64,000 nucleotides of DNA from assembly GCA_013180625.2 (NCBI GenBank), contig SNVD02001148.1:62001-126000 (forward strand), in the 5' to 3' direction. Below the pieces are notes generated by a model. It was not told the origin of the DNA and did not search any database. It saw only the letters and a list, made by a program, of their open reading frames with translations. Shown here one piece after another: positions 44,165 to 53,720 of the stretch. Position numbers and translations under genes: made by a program. The stretch is from Boswellia sacra. Its lineage: Eukaryota; Streptophyta; Magnoliopsida; Sapindales; Burseraceae. Numbering within the stretch: position 1 is the first letter of the stretch; each line of letters opens with the position of its first letter.

Positions 44165-45999
44165 TTACTCTTTTAGAACCAAAGTGTACATAACACCAGT
44201 CTCTTGGCTTTCTTTCATAAAATGAGTTGGAGCCAAAATATTCAAGTTGTGTTTCTTAGGTTCTAAAGTATTAGCTCTAGGCTTTGGAGTTGGCTTATAT
44301 TTTTGAACCCTAGCGGAGACCTTAAAATTATCAGTAGGTTTGGCTAGTTTCAAAGTAACAGGTTTACCATAATTATTAAACATATAGGTATTCTCTTTCC
44401 CATAGTTTATTACATCATGGCATAAAGCCAAGGTCTCTCTTGGAGGATATGAGCTATATCCATGGGTAACACGTCACAATAGATATTTTCATTAGAAGAA
44501 CACAACTTAAGAGGGACAAGACATCTATGAGTGATAGGTAAGGTTGCTTTATTGACCCAAGCTACTTGAAAAGGATTAGGGTGAGACTCTATCAATTGCA
44601 GCGTTAGAAATAACAATCAAGGTACTACCTCCATCTATCACTAGTTTACACAACTTATTCTTAAGGGAAACTAAACTATGAAAAATATTGGTCCTCTTCC
44701 AAGAATCAGAAACTACTGGAGTGGACAAAATACAACGCATAACTGACAATTGTTCATCAAACTCCTCTTCCTGAATGTCTCCTAATCCTAGATCTTCATT
44801 CTCCTCTAATGGTTCTAAGACCTCTCTTTCAGGATCCTCATGGGTTGGTTCACTAGAATTATAACCTATGGTCATGGTACAACTAAGACAACAGGTAACG
44901 ACATGACCTCTACCCTGACAATTATGACACACAATTGGAGAATAGTTGGAGTTACCAGCGAATGAGTTTGAAGCACTCATTGATCTTTCCCTATTTGAAT
45001 TAAAATAGGAATTGACATTGGGATTTGAAGCATTAGGTATAGGGTAACTACAAGTTGATGAGTTAGAGGCTCTAGTAGTGGAGGATTGTTGATTAAAGTT
45101 GCTTGTATTGAAAGCCTTGATTTGAGGAGATAGGGTATGCACTGAAGAAGTTTGCCTAGTATTATAAGCTTTAGTTTGGAATTCAGCATTCAAGGCTTTA
45201 TTATAGGCTTCTTCTAAACTACCAGGATTGCTTAACTCAATAATACGTTGAATGTCATACCTAAGGCCATTGATAAATCTAGATGTGGTGGCATCATCAG
45301 ATTCTTCGATTTTACACCTAATGTGAAGATTATCAAATTTAGATTGGTACTCAAAGACACTACAAGCACCTTGCCTAAGGTTAAACAATTGTCTATAAAG
45401 TCGCTTTTTGTAGGACTACGGAACAAATTTTTGTGAAAAGACCATTTTTACTTCTTTCCAAGAAAGAGGACGACTATGCTATTGATAGAATCTACGTTCT
45501 ACATACTGACAATAGATCTTAGCAATACCAACTAACTTAAGTCAAGCAAAATTAACACGATAGGTGTCTACCATGTCATGCCAAGCAAAGTACTCCTCTA
45601 TGGCATCTATCCAATCTAGGAAAACAGTGGATTCTAACTTACCATCAAACTCAGGGACATTATGCTTGACATCTTTTGGAATGTCAAATGACTCATGCTT
45701 AGAATGACTTCTATTGCTTCTATGACTGCCTCTGTCGCCATTGTCATCTTTAAACAAAGGATTATGGCTGTATTCTCGCTCACTGTGTCTTTTAGATGTG
45801 GATCCCATGACTTCCTTACTCTTATCAAACCTATTAGATTGTCTAAAATTATTATCCCTATAATTAACTTGCTCTGTAGTATCATTTACAATTTGTTCCA
45901 TGCGAGCGAACCTAAGTTCTAATCCATTCAATCTATTGTTATGGTATTTAAATCAGGTTGTTCGATATGTTGTTCAAGAAGGGGATTTGGGTCTACCAT
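44165..45999 (-). pseudogene. chromovirus D gag and protease
   Basis: Gag starts MVDPNPLLEQHIEQPDLN at 45999. Its core contains PEFDGKLESTVFLDWIDAIE and FNLRQGACSVFEYQSKFDNL. The zinc knuckle is CHNCQGRGHVVTCC. The protease site is KLVIDGGSTLIVIS near 44640, followed by LPMDIAHILQERPWLY. Three frame changes interrupt the polyprotein. VIDGGS is a known variant of the active site in these elements. Confidence 0.8.
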
Positions 46000-46940
46000 C
46001 TTTTTTTTTTGTGGTTATGCTAAGCTTAGACTAAATTTCCTATGAGCGATAAAAGTAAATCTGATGCTACTGTAATACAAATAAAGGCAAGAAAAGTATG
46101 CAATAAATGTTTTTAGGGTTAAACTGAAAGAAAACGAAATATGAAGGATAACTTGTAGTTAAAAGCGTGAGTATATTAGGCTAAACTATAAAATTGGAAG
46201 TGTATTGGCCAAAGTACAATATAATAAAACTGTATAGGTTAACATGTAAAAATTGAAATTGTAGGAGTTAAACTGTAAAAGGGTAAACTATAAATTTAAA
46301 AGTTGGAACAGTGGTATAATTTTGCAAAGTGGGGTGGTTTCTAGGATATTAGGCTTGATTCAATGGCAAATAACCTAAAAGCCCCCAACTGAAAATATCA
46401 ACTAATTTTAAAAAGTGACAAACAAGTCCGTAACCTCAAATATCCATAGCACTCTCGGATGGCGGCTTCCGACGATCGGATGATGACGACCAAACCTTCA
46501 GGAGGTGGATCGGCAACGGTTGAAGCTTTTCCGATGGGTGGTGTAAGCCACAGTGGTTTGTGTGGTGGCTTTCAAATTGAATTTTGACTTTTTAGAGGCT
46601 TTCCGATAAGAATTAGTGATCAGCCAAGAAGGGAAAGTTGATAAGGAGGGGCTTATCTATCACTTGATGGTGGAGGTAAGACACCACTCGCGGGTCGACG
46701 GTGATAAAAAGTGAAGGTGACAATCTGTTTTTGGGTGTTTTGAGGGATTTCTGATAGAATTCTGGTGATGGTGATGAAGGAAAGAATGATGGGGATGGCC
46801 CGATCTACGATTTGATGTATTCGATGATGGGTGATTTGCGATGACCGGTGATAAATAGCAATTATGGTGATGAATAGTAATAAATAGTGATTGTGTTTGG
46901 AGTTTATGGAATTCAGGATGCATTTTGTTGAACGATGTTA

Positions 46941-46953
46941 AGCTCTAATACTA
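46941..46953 (-). promoter_or_regulatory. chromovirus D primer binding site, mutated
   Basis: The minus strand reads TAGTATTAGAGCT against the expected TGGTATCAGAGC; both changes are transitions. Confidence 0.65.
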
Positions 46954-46956
46954 AAT

Positions 46957-47292
46957 TGACGGGAACCCATAATAAGAACAAATCAAAATCAATAACAAAC
47001 AAACTCCAACCAAACACTCACACTCATATACGATCAACCAAAAATATGTCTGAATAATTCTTTAATATATCATATAATCAATGTCTGTATAATATCTAAT
47101 AAAATAATACTGACAACCTATATTTATAATATTCAATATATATTGAAATTTGAGTCAAATTAGGATAAGTAAAAATCTCTCTTTAAGTCAAAATCATCAA
47201 ATTGATAATTTCTCAAATTAAATGAGACCCTTATTAAATAAAAATTAAAAGACTATAATAACCCTAAGATGAAAAAAACCCATTCTATGTCA
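46957..47292 (-). repeat. chromovirus D 5' LTR
   Basis: 336 bp, TGACGGGAACCC...CTATGTCA, matching 40897-41233. Confidence 0.9.
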
Positions 47293-47297
47293 GTATC

Positions 47298-47402
47298 CAA
47301 GAGAGTTGAGATTGCACAAATACATTGCTAAAGAAAAGTTACGTGAGCGTACAAGCGATGATGATAAAGTTGTCCGAGAAACACAATATCAAATACTTAA
47401 GA
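47298..47402 (+). pseudogene. TEX10-like exon 4, middle piece
   Basis: Continues in frame after chromovirus D: (P)RELRLHKYIAKEKLRER, TSDDDKVVRETQYQILK. It ends in AGA, the target of CACTA-2. Confidence 0.85.
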
Positions 47403-47560
47403 CACTACTACAAAAAGTGTCTTTTACTGCACCCATTTACCGCGGGTCTTTAAAAATACGATAAAAGTTCGAATTTTCTGGGGGTCACTACACCCGCGGT
47501 AAAATTTATGGACTTTACGACGGTTTTAGAGGCCCACAGTAAAAACTTTTTATATAATCA
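47403..47560. repeat. CACTA-2 left subterminal region
   Basis: Repeats of TTTACCGCGGG, CCGCGGTAAAA and ACGACGG in both orientations within 160 bp of the end. They are mirrored at 53465-53691 (CGTGGTAAA, CGCGGTAAAA, CCACGGTAAAA). Confidence 0.7.
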
Positions 47561-47815
47561 AATTATTATATTTGGTCCCTCTCTTTTACGCCATTCTCCC
47601 ACCTCTTTCTCTCTCTCTCTCTCTTTTATGCTCCCGCCTCTCAAATCCCTAATTCCATCTCCTCTTCTTTGCCCTTCATCGTACCAATATTCATTTCTTG
47701 TTATATCCAGTCACCCCCCTAAAATAAAATCAAAAAATAATATAAAATTGAAAATCAACAACATTTGGGACTCGAAAAGTTCATTTCTTCACTGCCCCAA
47801 ACCACACAGCCAACG

Positions 47816-48274
47816 ATGGAAGCCCAAACGGAACGGCCCCAAGATCCCCAAAACAACACTCAACAGGACCCTAAGAAACTCAACACCAGTAGCCTCGCAT
47901 TCCGCATATGGCCACCCACCTAATGCACTCGCAACGCCTTCATCACGCGCCTTATTGAGATCCTCAACACTCCCTTCGTCCTCTCCAAGCGTTACGACTC
48001 CTTACCGACTGACGAGGCCGACTCCGCAGCTCGGGCCATTGAGGATGAGGCCTTCTTCGTTGTCGATTCTGCTGCCTCCACCGAGGATGATGGAATCGAG
48101 ATTCTCCAGGTCTATTCTAAGGAGATCAATAAACGCATGCTGGATGCTGTGAAGTCACGCGTTAGTCCTGTTGGTTCTGGCTCTACTACCACTGTGAACG
48201 ATACTAGCAATGACGTGGAGCCTAAGGCTGGTGCGGGTGAGGAAGCTGTCTCTTCTGTTGAGGCGAAGGCTTGA
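47816..48274 (+). pseudogene. Captured WPP-domain protein gene (MAF1/WPP1-like)
   Basis: ATG at 47816; 153 codons including the natural TGA. It reads MEAQTERPQDPQNNTQQDPK, SSLAFRIWPPT, stop, then RLIEILNTPFVLSKRYDSLP, DSAARAIEDEAFF, EDDGIEILQVYSKEINKRML. The WPP motif and following helices identify a plant WPP-domain protein, a small nuclear-envelope and Golgi-associated protein. The only break is TAA at 47921-47923 where the family has CAA (next codon TGC for CGC), both C-to-T changes. The acidic C-terminal tail is complete. It lies in CACTA-2, so it is probably a captured copy. Confidence 0.85.
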
Positions 48275-49041
48275 TTTCCTTTCTTTCTAGAACTCTCTTT
48301 TTATTTTTACTTTTATTTTTTTCTAACTTTCTTTAATATGTTATTTTAGGGTTTCTGTTACTCTTTATGTTTTGAGGTTGAGATTTGTTATTTTGTACTA
48401 ATAACGAATGATTTATGGCCAACAATGTTCTATCCTCTAGCTTGTATATGGTTTTCTTTGGTGCCACTATGATATGAAACGGATGTTTAAACTGTTTTAA
48501 GTATTTGCTGTTTATGTGTGGTTAGATATGATATGTACTTTTGATTGAAAACCTAGACTAAAATGCATGTTTAAAGAATTGAAGTGTCTTAAGTAATTGC
48601 TGCTTTGCCTTATGCATGGTTAGATGTGAAATGTACTTTCAATTGAAGAATATCTAGATTACAATGAGACAAACGTAGCGCTCTTTTGAGTTCGAGGTTT
48701 ATGGATGCAAGATGGTATGCGAAGGTGCCATTGGTGTAGGTGGCTGGGTGAATTTGCCTGTGCATAAACGGTTTCCGAAGATAATTGATTCTTCGTAGCG
48801 TCTGAACATTGAAATTCTTACATCTTTTGCTTGTCCATTGACAAATTATTTTGGTTAATGCTTGGGCTAAAAGTTTAAGAATGGATTTAACTTGACAGCT
48901 TTACTCTTCTTTTATAGTTGTTGTCATGTTCTTAAATATGACATGACATAAATGAGTAAGTAAAATTATCCTCAACCTTTGTTTCTGATTTTCATTCAAT
49001 CTGTGCTAGCATTTACTGAACTAAGTTTCATGTATTGGTAG
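48275..49041. other. CACTA-2 interior, WPP 3' UTR-like sequence and unknown
   Basis: 48275-48480 looks like the 3' UTR of the captured WPP gene. A short open stretch near 48690-48790 (FEVYGCKMVCEGAIGVGG) is not recognised. Confidence 0.35.
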
Positions 49042-49376
49042 ATTCTTGGGCCTAATAGTGGTTGGCATCCAATTCCATTAATAGAAGTTATAACTTCGGC
49101 TGCTGTAAAGAAAGCTTACAGGAAAGCTACTCTCAGTGTTCATCCAGAAATTACAGCAAAGAGGTGCAAGTATCCAGCAGAAGTACATTTGCGAGAAGGT
49201 CTTTGATCTTTTTAAGGTCTGTCAGTAGCATCCTTGATTAGTCATTGGTTATACTGCTGCAATTTGGTCGTATTCTGTATAACTGTTTCTTTTCTCTTTT
49301 TATCACTATCTTAAGTTCCCAGTATTTGTTAATTTTTCAGGAAGCTTGGAACAAATTCAACTCAGAAGAGCGGTAG
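49042..49376 (+). pseudogene. Captured C-terminal J-domain exons of an auxilin-like protein
   Basis: Exon 49042-49216 follows acceptor TATTGGTAG. It reads ILGPNSGWHPIPLIEVITSA, AVKKAYRKATLSVHPE, then is frame-shifted; DNA similarity continues through GTCTTTGATCTTTTTAAG to the donor. Exon 49341-49376 reads EAWNKFNSEER and stops at TAG. This is the clathrin-uncoating auxilin J-domain, which recruits Hsp70. A 2-base deletion falls in the HPD motif (now HPE), so it is non-functional even as a fragment. Confidence 0.85.
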
Positions 49377-50085
49377 CAACTCTCTATTATGGATGCTGAA
49401 TGCATATTTATACCAATTCTGTAAATTTAAGCTGCTCGTAAGTAAATATTGATCATGTCCATTTGATAATTTACTCATCTATTTAGTTTCCAAATCTAAT
49501 CTTAAGTTATAGGAATAGGTATGAAACAAATATTAGCTAGGTGGCTCTTCTCTGTTCAACCCATTCTGCTACATGATATCAGCATGTTTAGAAAGGAATG
49601 GCAAGTTAGGAAAAATACTTAAATGCCAGATACTCTACTAAACCAGTCCCATCTAGTTCAAACGAAGAAAAAGTAAAAAAATTAAAATTATTTGATCATT
49701 TGTATCTAGTGATTTAAGTTTAAGGTCCTTTAGACCCGTCCTTGATGGCAGAAGCAAATGCCTAGGACTTGATTAAGGGGCATAATCATAAAACCAAAAG
49801 GCAGGTAATAATTCAAAACTTTTGGCATATACTCTGATGCGAAATTCGGTTATTTCCAAGATTGGTTTAGAATGCAGTTGAGGTGTGATTCGTGTGGAAG
49901 GTAGATATTATCTTAATTTACAATTCAATGTCAGTGAAATCAGTCCTTTGCAACCCCTAACTTAAGTAGGCATCGGAGTGGATTTGACGGAAAGAATTAT
50001 GATGGAGCATGGACAGCAGTTACTCCGAATGTCAGTTTTCTCAGCAAACACCACTGTAGAAAGAGAATGGATGGAGAGGCACTAG
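49377..50085. other. CACTA-2 interior, no identified gene
   Basis: Sequence after the auxilin stop. Its first part may be auxilin 3' UTR; I see nothing else. Confidence 0.4.
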
Positions 50086-50628
50086 TGTCACGAGCTTGGA
50101 GTTTAGCGCAGCTTTGCTCGTGCGGCACTTAGGCAACTTGAACCCGAAGTTGCTAAGTAAGCCTTACAATTAGCTTGCTTCACTTAAGGAAGAAGCTCGT
50201 GGACCGTTGAGCTTAAGAACTCGAAGGCAACAAGGAGAAGAGTAGGAAGAATGAAGGCAAGTATTGCTTACTCAAAGAATGCTTTGTATTACGATTGAAA
50301 GCTTTACAATGCTTGAAATGCTTACAAATGCTTGGATAGCTTGGAGCTTGGATATCTTACAAATGAGCCTTGGAGGGGTTTTTATAGTGAGTCACCTCCT
50401 CCATAACGGCTAGTTAACAGCTATATAACGGCTAGTTTCCTAACGGCTATACAACGGCTAGTTTTCTAACGGCTAGTTTCCTAACGGCTATATAACGGCT
50501 AGTTGGACCATCTAGAAGATATGTATAATGGATGCCAACTAGCTAGAGCTTCCGGAAGATGGGCTTGGATTAGGCCAAGCCTTGTGTAATTGGGCTAACT
50601 CTAGCAAGGAACTTGGCGGGCCGTAACA
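50086..50628 (-). repeat. TR-GAG 3' LTR
   Basis: 543 bp, TGTCACGAGC...GCCGTAACA. It contains a tandem series of AACGGCTATATAACGGCTAG units (50403-50506) and a minus-strand TATA box TATAAAAA at 50379-50386. Confidence 0.9.
50379..50386 (-). promoter_or_regulatory. TATA box in TR-GAG LTR
   Basis: TATAAAAA on the minus strand, downstream of the AACGGCTA repeats in the sense of transcription; conserved in the other LTR near 52985. Confidence 0.55.
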
Positions 50629-52659
50629 TTCTCCCCCACCTGATTTCGCAACGTCCCCGTTGCGTCCTTGAAGATGTATCATCGGTTGTGGGCGAGAGGT
50701 CTTATGTCGACGCTTCCCTTTTCCGCGCTTACGTGACCTCCTAGTTGCCTTCGTGGTCTTGGGAGGCATCATTCTGTGAGACACCATAGATGGAGGTTCG
50801 GTGTCAAATTTTAACTTGTTTTGATGAACCCCCTGTCTTGGCGATTGTCTCTCCGACATTCTTTGAGCCACAACATCCTTGTTTTTGTCAAGGATGGGCA
50901 GAATTTGTGGGCTCTTAGTAACAACGAGGTTCTCCCCATCGTTGAGCTCCCGAATGGGAGTAAGGAGGTTCAGCTCTTCCTTGATCCCTTGTTCGAATTA
51001 TAGTGCGGACATTATCTTCTTCTCGACCTTAGCCACACGTTCTATACCGATCGTGCATGAATGACCCCCATCGAGGATGCTAAGGGAGTTAGAAGATGGT
51101 ATGGGAAAGGCATGGACTTGATCGAAGAATTCCATGCCGAGCACTACTTGGAAATCATCCATAGGAACAATGGAGAAATCAAGCTTACCATTCCACGTGC
51201 CAAGTTGGACGGATGTGGCTTTAGACACCCCCAAAATTGCCTTGGCAGCTGAGTTTATGGCTTTGATGGCGCCACCTCCTTTGGTGTATTTGAGACCTAA
51301 CCGTTTGGCCTCTTCTCCGGAAATGAAATTGTGCGTGGCTCCCGTGTCGAGCATTGCACGCACATCTTTGCCGTTAATGGTGGCACTCACATACATTAAA
51401 CCTTTCTTGGCAGGTGTGGTTTTCTTGAGTGCACCAATGATATGAAGGGAACCCATTTCCGCTTGCGGCTCCTCGTCATGGACACCCCCATCTTGAGTGA
51501 CAAGAGCATTGAGGGCCTTCCTCTTTGGGCAATCACGAACCCAATGAGGACCATCACAGATGAAGCAAGGGCTTTTAGGTTTAGGGGCATCAAACTTACC
51601 TCTATTGGGCGTGTTTTGTTTGTCCCCTCCGAATGCCTTGCGTTCACCACCTTCCTTGCGAGGATGATATTGCTCTTCTCCATCTTTCTCGTGGTTGGGC
51701 TTCCTCTCCTTGAATTGGGTAGAGTAATCCACAAGAGATTCGGCTATGGCTATAGCATCATCGAGATTTTGCACGTTGCGCCTCTCTAGTTCAATTCTTG
51801 CCCAATCTTTGAGCCCATCAAGAAAATAGAAGAGGGAGTCCTTCTCGGACATGTCCTCAATTTCAAGGATTATAGTAGTGAAGTCTTTAATGTACTAACG
51901 GATTATGCCGCTTTGCTTCAATCGGCGGAGACGACCTCTTGCCTCCTTCTCGGCATTGCTTGGAGAGAAATGCTTCCGAAGTTCTCTCTTGAAATCTTCC
52001 CATGTGCGGAGGGAAACGATGCCTTTGCCCGCATCGCCATGCTTTTGGCGCCACCAAAGTTGGGCTGCATCACGTAAAAATGTGGGCGCAATGCCGATCC
52101 TTGAAGCATCATCATAGGCACCTTTGGCACCGAAATATTGTTCGAGGCCAAAGAGGAAGTTCTCAACTTCCGTTGCATTTCGGGTGCCATTATAGGTGGC
52201 AGGGGTAGGCACATGCATATTTGACAACGCATTAGCACTTGTGAAGGATGGGCTAGTGCGCTCGCATTGGTGCTTCTCCCATTCCGTGCGAGACTCTTCT
52301 ACCTCGGCACGAATTCCCCGCAACTCATGTTCCACAAAGCTCCGCAAGTTTGTGAGCTCTCGTGTGATGTTATGAAGCTCCTTTTCGTAAGCCTTACCAA
52401 ACTCGTTGATGTTGGACTTTGTGGCTTGAGTGATCTCCCCGTATTCCGTCTCTAGGCCTTCGAGACGTTCGGTGAGGCCCTCGATCGCATTATCCATCCC
52501 CGAGATAGTTTGTTCTAGGCTTGCAACACGAGGCTCCAAGACTTCCGCAAGTGGAGCTTTAGACTTACCACGCTTTCCTTGTGGGCGTGGTTGTGGAAGA
52601 GATTGTTCCTCTCATCCACGAACTTGCTCCTCGATGTTCATCTCCATGTCGGATGCCAT
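50539..52659 (-). pseudogene. TR-GAG gag-protease single frame
   Basis: One frame of about 707 codons from ATG 52659 (MASDMEMNIEEQVRG) with only three stops: TGA at 52614-52612, TAG at 51897-51895 and TAA near 50998. In order: coiled-coil N-terminus (LEQTISGMDNAIEGLTERLE), gag core (ATEVENFLFGLEQYFGAKGA, WWRQKHGDAG), ARIELERRNVQNLDDAIAIA, zinc knuckle CFICDGPHWVRDC, protease AMLDTGATHNFISGEEAKRL. After the last stop the frame continues with an RT-start-like piece (DTEPPSMVSHRMMPPK), a basic tail, then the PPT and the LTR. At least two stops fit C-to-T changes. Confidence 0.85.
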
Positions 52660-52681
52660 TTGTTCTTTGTGCTCGAACCGT

Positions 52682-52693
52682 GCTCTAATACCA
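52682..52693 (-). promoter_or_regulatory. TR-GAG primer binding site
   Basis: The minus strand reads TGGTATTAGAGC; the canonical site is TGGTATCAGAGC (C-to-T). Two bases from the LTR. Confidence 0.8.
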
Positions 52694-52695
52694 AC

Positions 52696-53257
52696 TGTCA
52701 CGAGCTTGGAGTTTAGCGCAGCTTTGCTCGTGCGGCACTTAGGCAACTTGAACCCGAAGTTGCTAAGTAAGCCTTACAATTAGCTTGCTTCACTTAAGGA
52801 AGAAGCTCGTGGACCGTTGAGCTTAAGAACTCGAAGGCAACAAGGAGAAGAGTAGGAAGAATGAAGGCAAGTATTGCTTACTCAAAGAATGCTTTGTATT
52901 ACGATTGAAAGCTTTACAATGCTTGAAATGCTTACAAATGCTTGGATTAGCTTGGATATCTTACAAATGAGCCTTGGAGGGGTTTTTATAGTGAGTCACC
53001 TCCTCCATAACGGCTAGTTAACGGCTATATAACGGCTAGTTTCCTAACGGTTATATAACGGCTAGTTTTCTAACGGCTATATAACGGCTAGTTTCCTAAC
53101 GGCTATATAACGGCTATATTATAACGGCTAGTTGGACCATCTAGAAGATATGTACAATGGATGCCAACTAGCTAGAGCTTCCGGAAGATGGGCTTGGATT
53201 AGGCCAAGCCTTGTGTAATTGGGCCAACTCTAGCAAGGAACTTGGCGGGCCGTAACA
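52696..53257 (-). repeat. TR-GAG 5' LTR
   Basis: 562 bp, nearly identical to 50086-50628. It differs mainly in the number of AACGGCTA units (one or two more here) and a short deletion. The near identity indicates a recent insertion. Confidence 0.9.
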
Positions 53258-53691
53258 CTAGGCCTTGTAGGCTTCATACTTGTCAAGAAAACCAGCACTT
53301 TTACTTTCTGCGCTGCTAATTCAATTGGACAGCAGCAATCATTGTGTCTGCTCATACAGATTATTGACAATGACAGGGCACATGGTCATACACATTGCCA
53401 TTTGTTACAGGATTATTTTGGGAGAAAGAATGTTATCAAGTTTTAGTATCAATGTTTTAATGACAGGCCCGTAACTCGTGGTAAAAAAATTTTCACCAGA
53501 CCACGAATTATTACGACGGGCCTATAATCCGTAGTAAATTTCGTTTTACTACGGATTGAAATCGCGGTAAAAAGTGAAATGAGTTTTTACAGTATTATTT
53601 TATACAGCATGCGCGAACCGTCATATGTCCATTGTAAAAGGCTTTTTATCACGATTTCGGCCCACGGTAAAAGGCTCATTTTCTTGTAGTG
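53258..53691. other. CACTA-2 right end
   Basis: Remainder of CACTA-2 after the TR-GAG element, including right subterminal repeats from about 53465 and the terminal TTCTTGTAGTG. Confidence 0.7.
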
Positions 53692-53694
53692 AAA

Positions 53695-53720
53695 CTCTCA
53701 TTTTTCCTGGGTGTAAAGAG
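53695..53720 (+). pseudogene. TEX10-like exon 4, last piece
   Basis: Directly after CACTA-2: (T)LIFPGCKE and donor AAAGAG|GTACTT. It restores the frame of 47298-47402. Confidence 0.8.

Larger units (their letters stand above)
40897..47292 (-). mobile_element. Ty3/gypsy chromovirus D
   Basis: Short LTRs (40897-41233 and 46957-47292), perfect TSD GTATC (40892-40896, 47293-47297), and gag, protease, RT, RNase H, integrase and a C-terminal chromodomain on the minus strand. The chromodomain and short LTRs fit a plant chromovirus, Reina-like by length. Many stops and frameshifts are present. It sits inside exon 4 of the TEX10-like pseudogene. Confidence 0.9.
50086..53257 (-). mobile_element. TR-GAG type non-autonomous LTR retrotransposon
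   Basis: LTRs at 50086-50628 and 52696-53257; a tRNA-iMet-type PBS with one C-to-T change (52682-52693); a polypurine tract (minus strand AGGTGGGGGAGAA, 50629-50641). The 2.07-kb interior carries only one coding frame, gag and protease, without RT, RNase H or integrase. The target duplication is ACTAG at left (50081-50085); at right it is ACTAG with one base shared with the LTR end. It lies inside CACTA-2. The gag type is that of Ty3/gypsy. Confidence 0.85.
47403..53691. mobile_element. CACTA-2: CACTA transposon carrying WPP and auxilin gene fragments
   Basis: The left end is CACTACTACAAAAAGTG, a CACTAC start with an extra TAC. The right end is CATTTTCTTGTAGTG. The target duplication is AGA at 47400-47402 versus AAA at 53692-53694. 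Both ends carry subterminal ACCGCGG / GCGGTAAA motifs. No transposase was found. It holds an intronless WPP-domain gene copy (47816-48274) and an auxilin-like J-domain fragment (49042-49376), and was itself invaded by a TR-GAG element (50086-53257). Confidence 0.85.
32680..53720 (+). pseudogene. TEX10/IPI1-like gene remnant, four exons expanded by insertions
   Basis: Exons lie at 32680-32736, 37953-38025, 40217-40342 and 40858-53720, the last split into three pieces. Joined in phase they give the N-terminal region of the plant TEX10-like (Rix1/IPI1 complex, pre-60S ribosome maturation) protein: SKKxQK, KLGRKLPPSKNATDVKIKSK, KKGLTLKELLQQTLHHNSKV, DALLGIKDLFQKYPRELRLH, SDDDKVVRETQYQILKTL, IFPGCKE. 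The start codon is lost, and in-frame TAG (exon 1) and TGA (exon 2) codons are present. Exon 2 uses a GC donor. Later exons are absent. Copia C lies in intron 1; a chromovirus and CACTA-2 lie in exon 4. Confidence 0.8.

Noticed and set aside
47508..48152. Long + strand open frame as the captured protein
   Set aside because: It is out of frame with the WPP-domain coding sequence, which starts at 47816 and is recognisable by motif.
50998..52659. TR-GAG frame as part of a complete gypsy element
   Set aside because: Only about 370 bases separate protease from the PPT, and they hold no RT core, RNase H or integrase.
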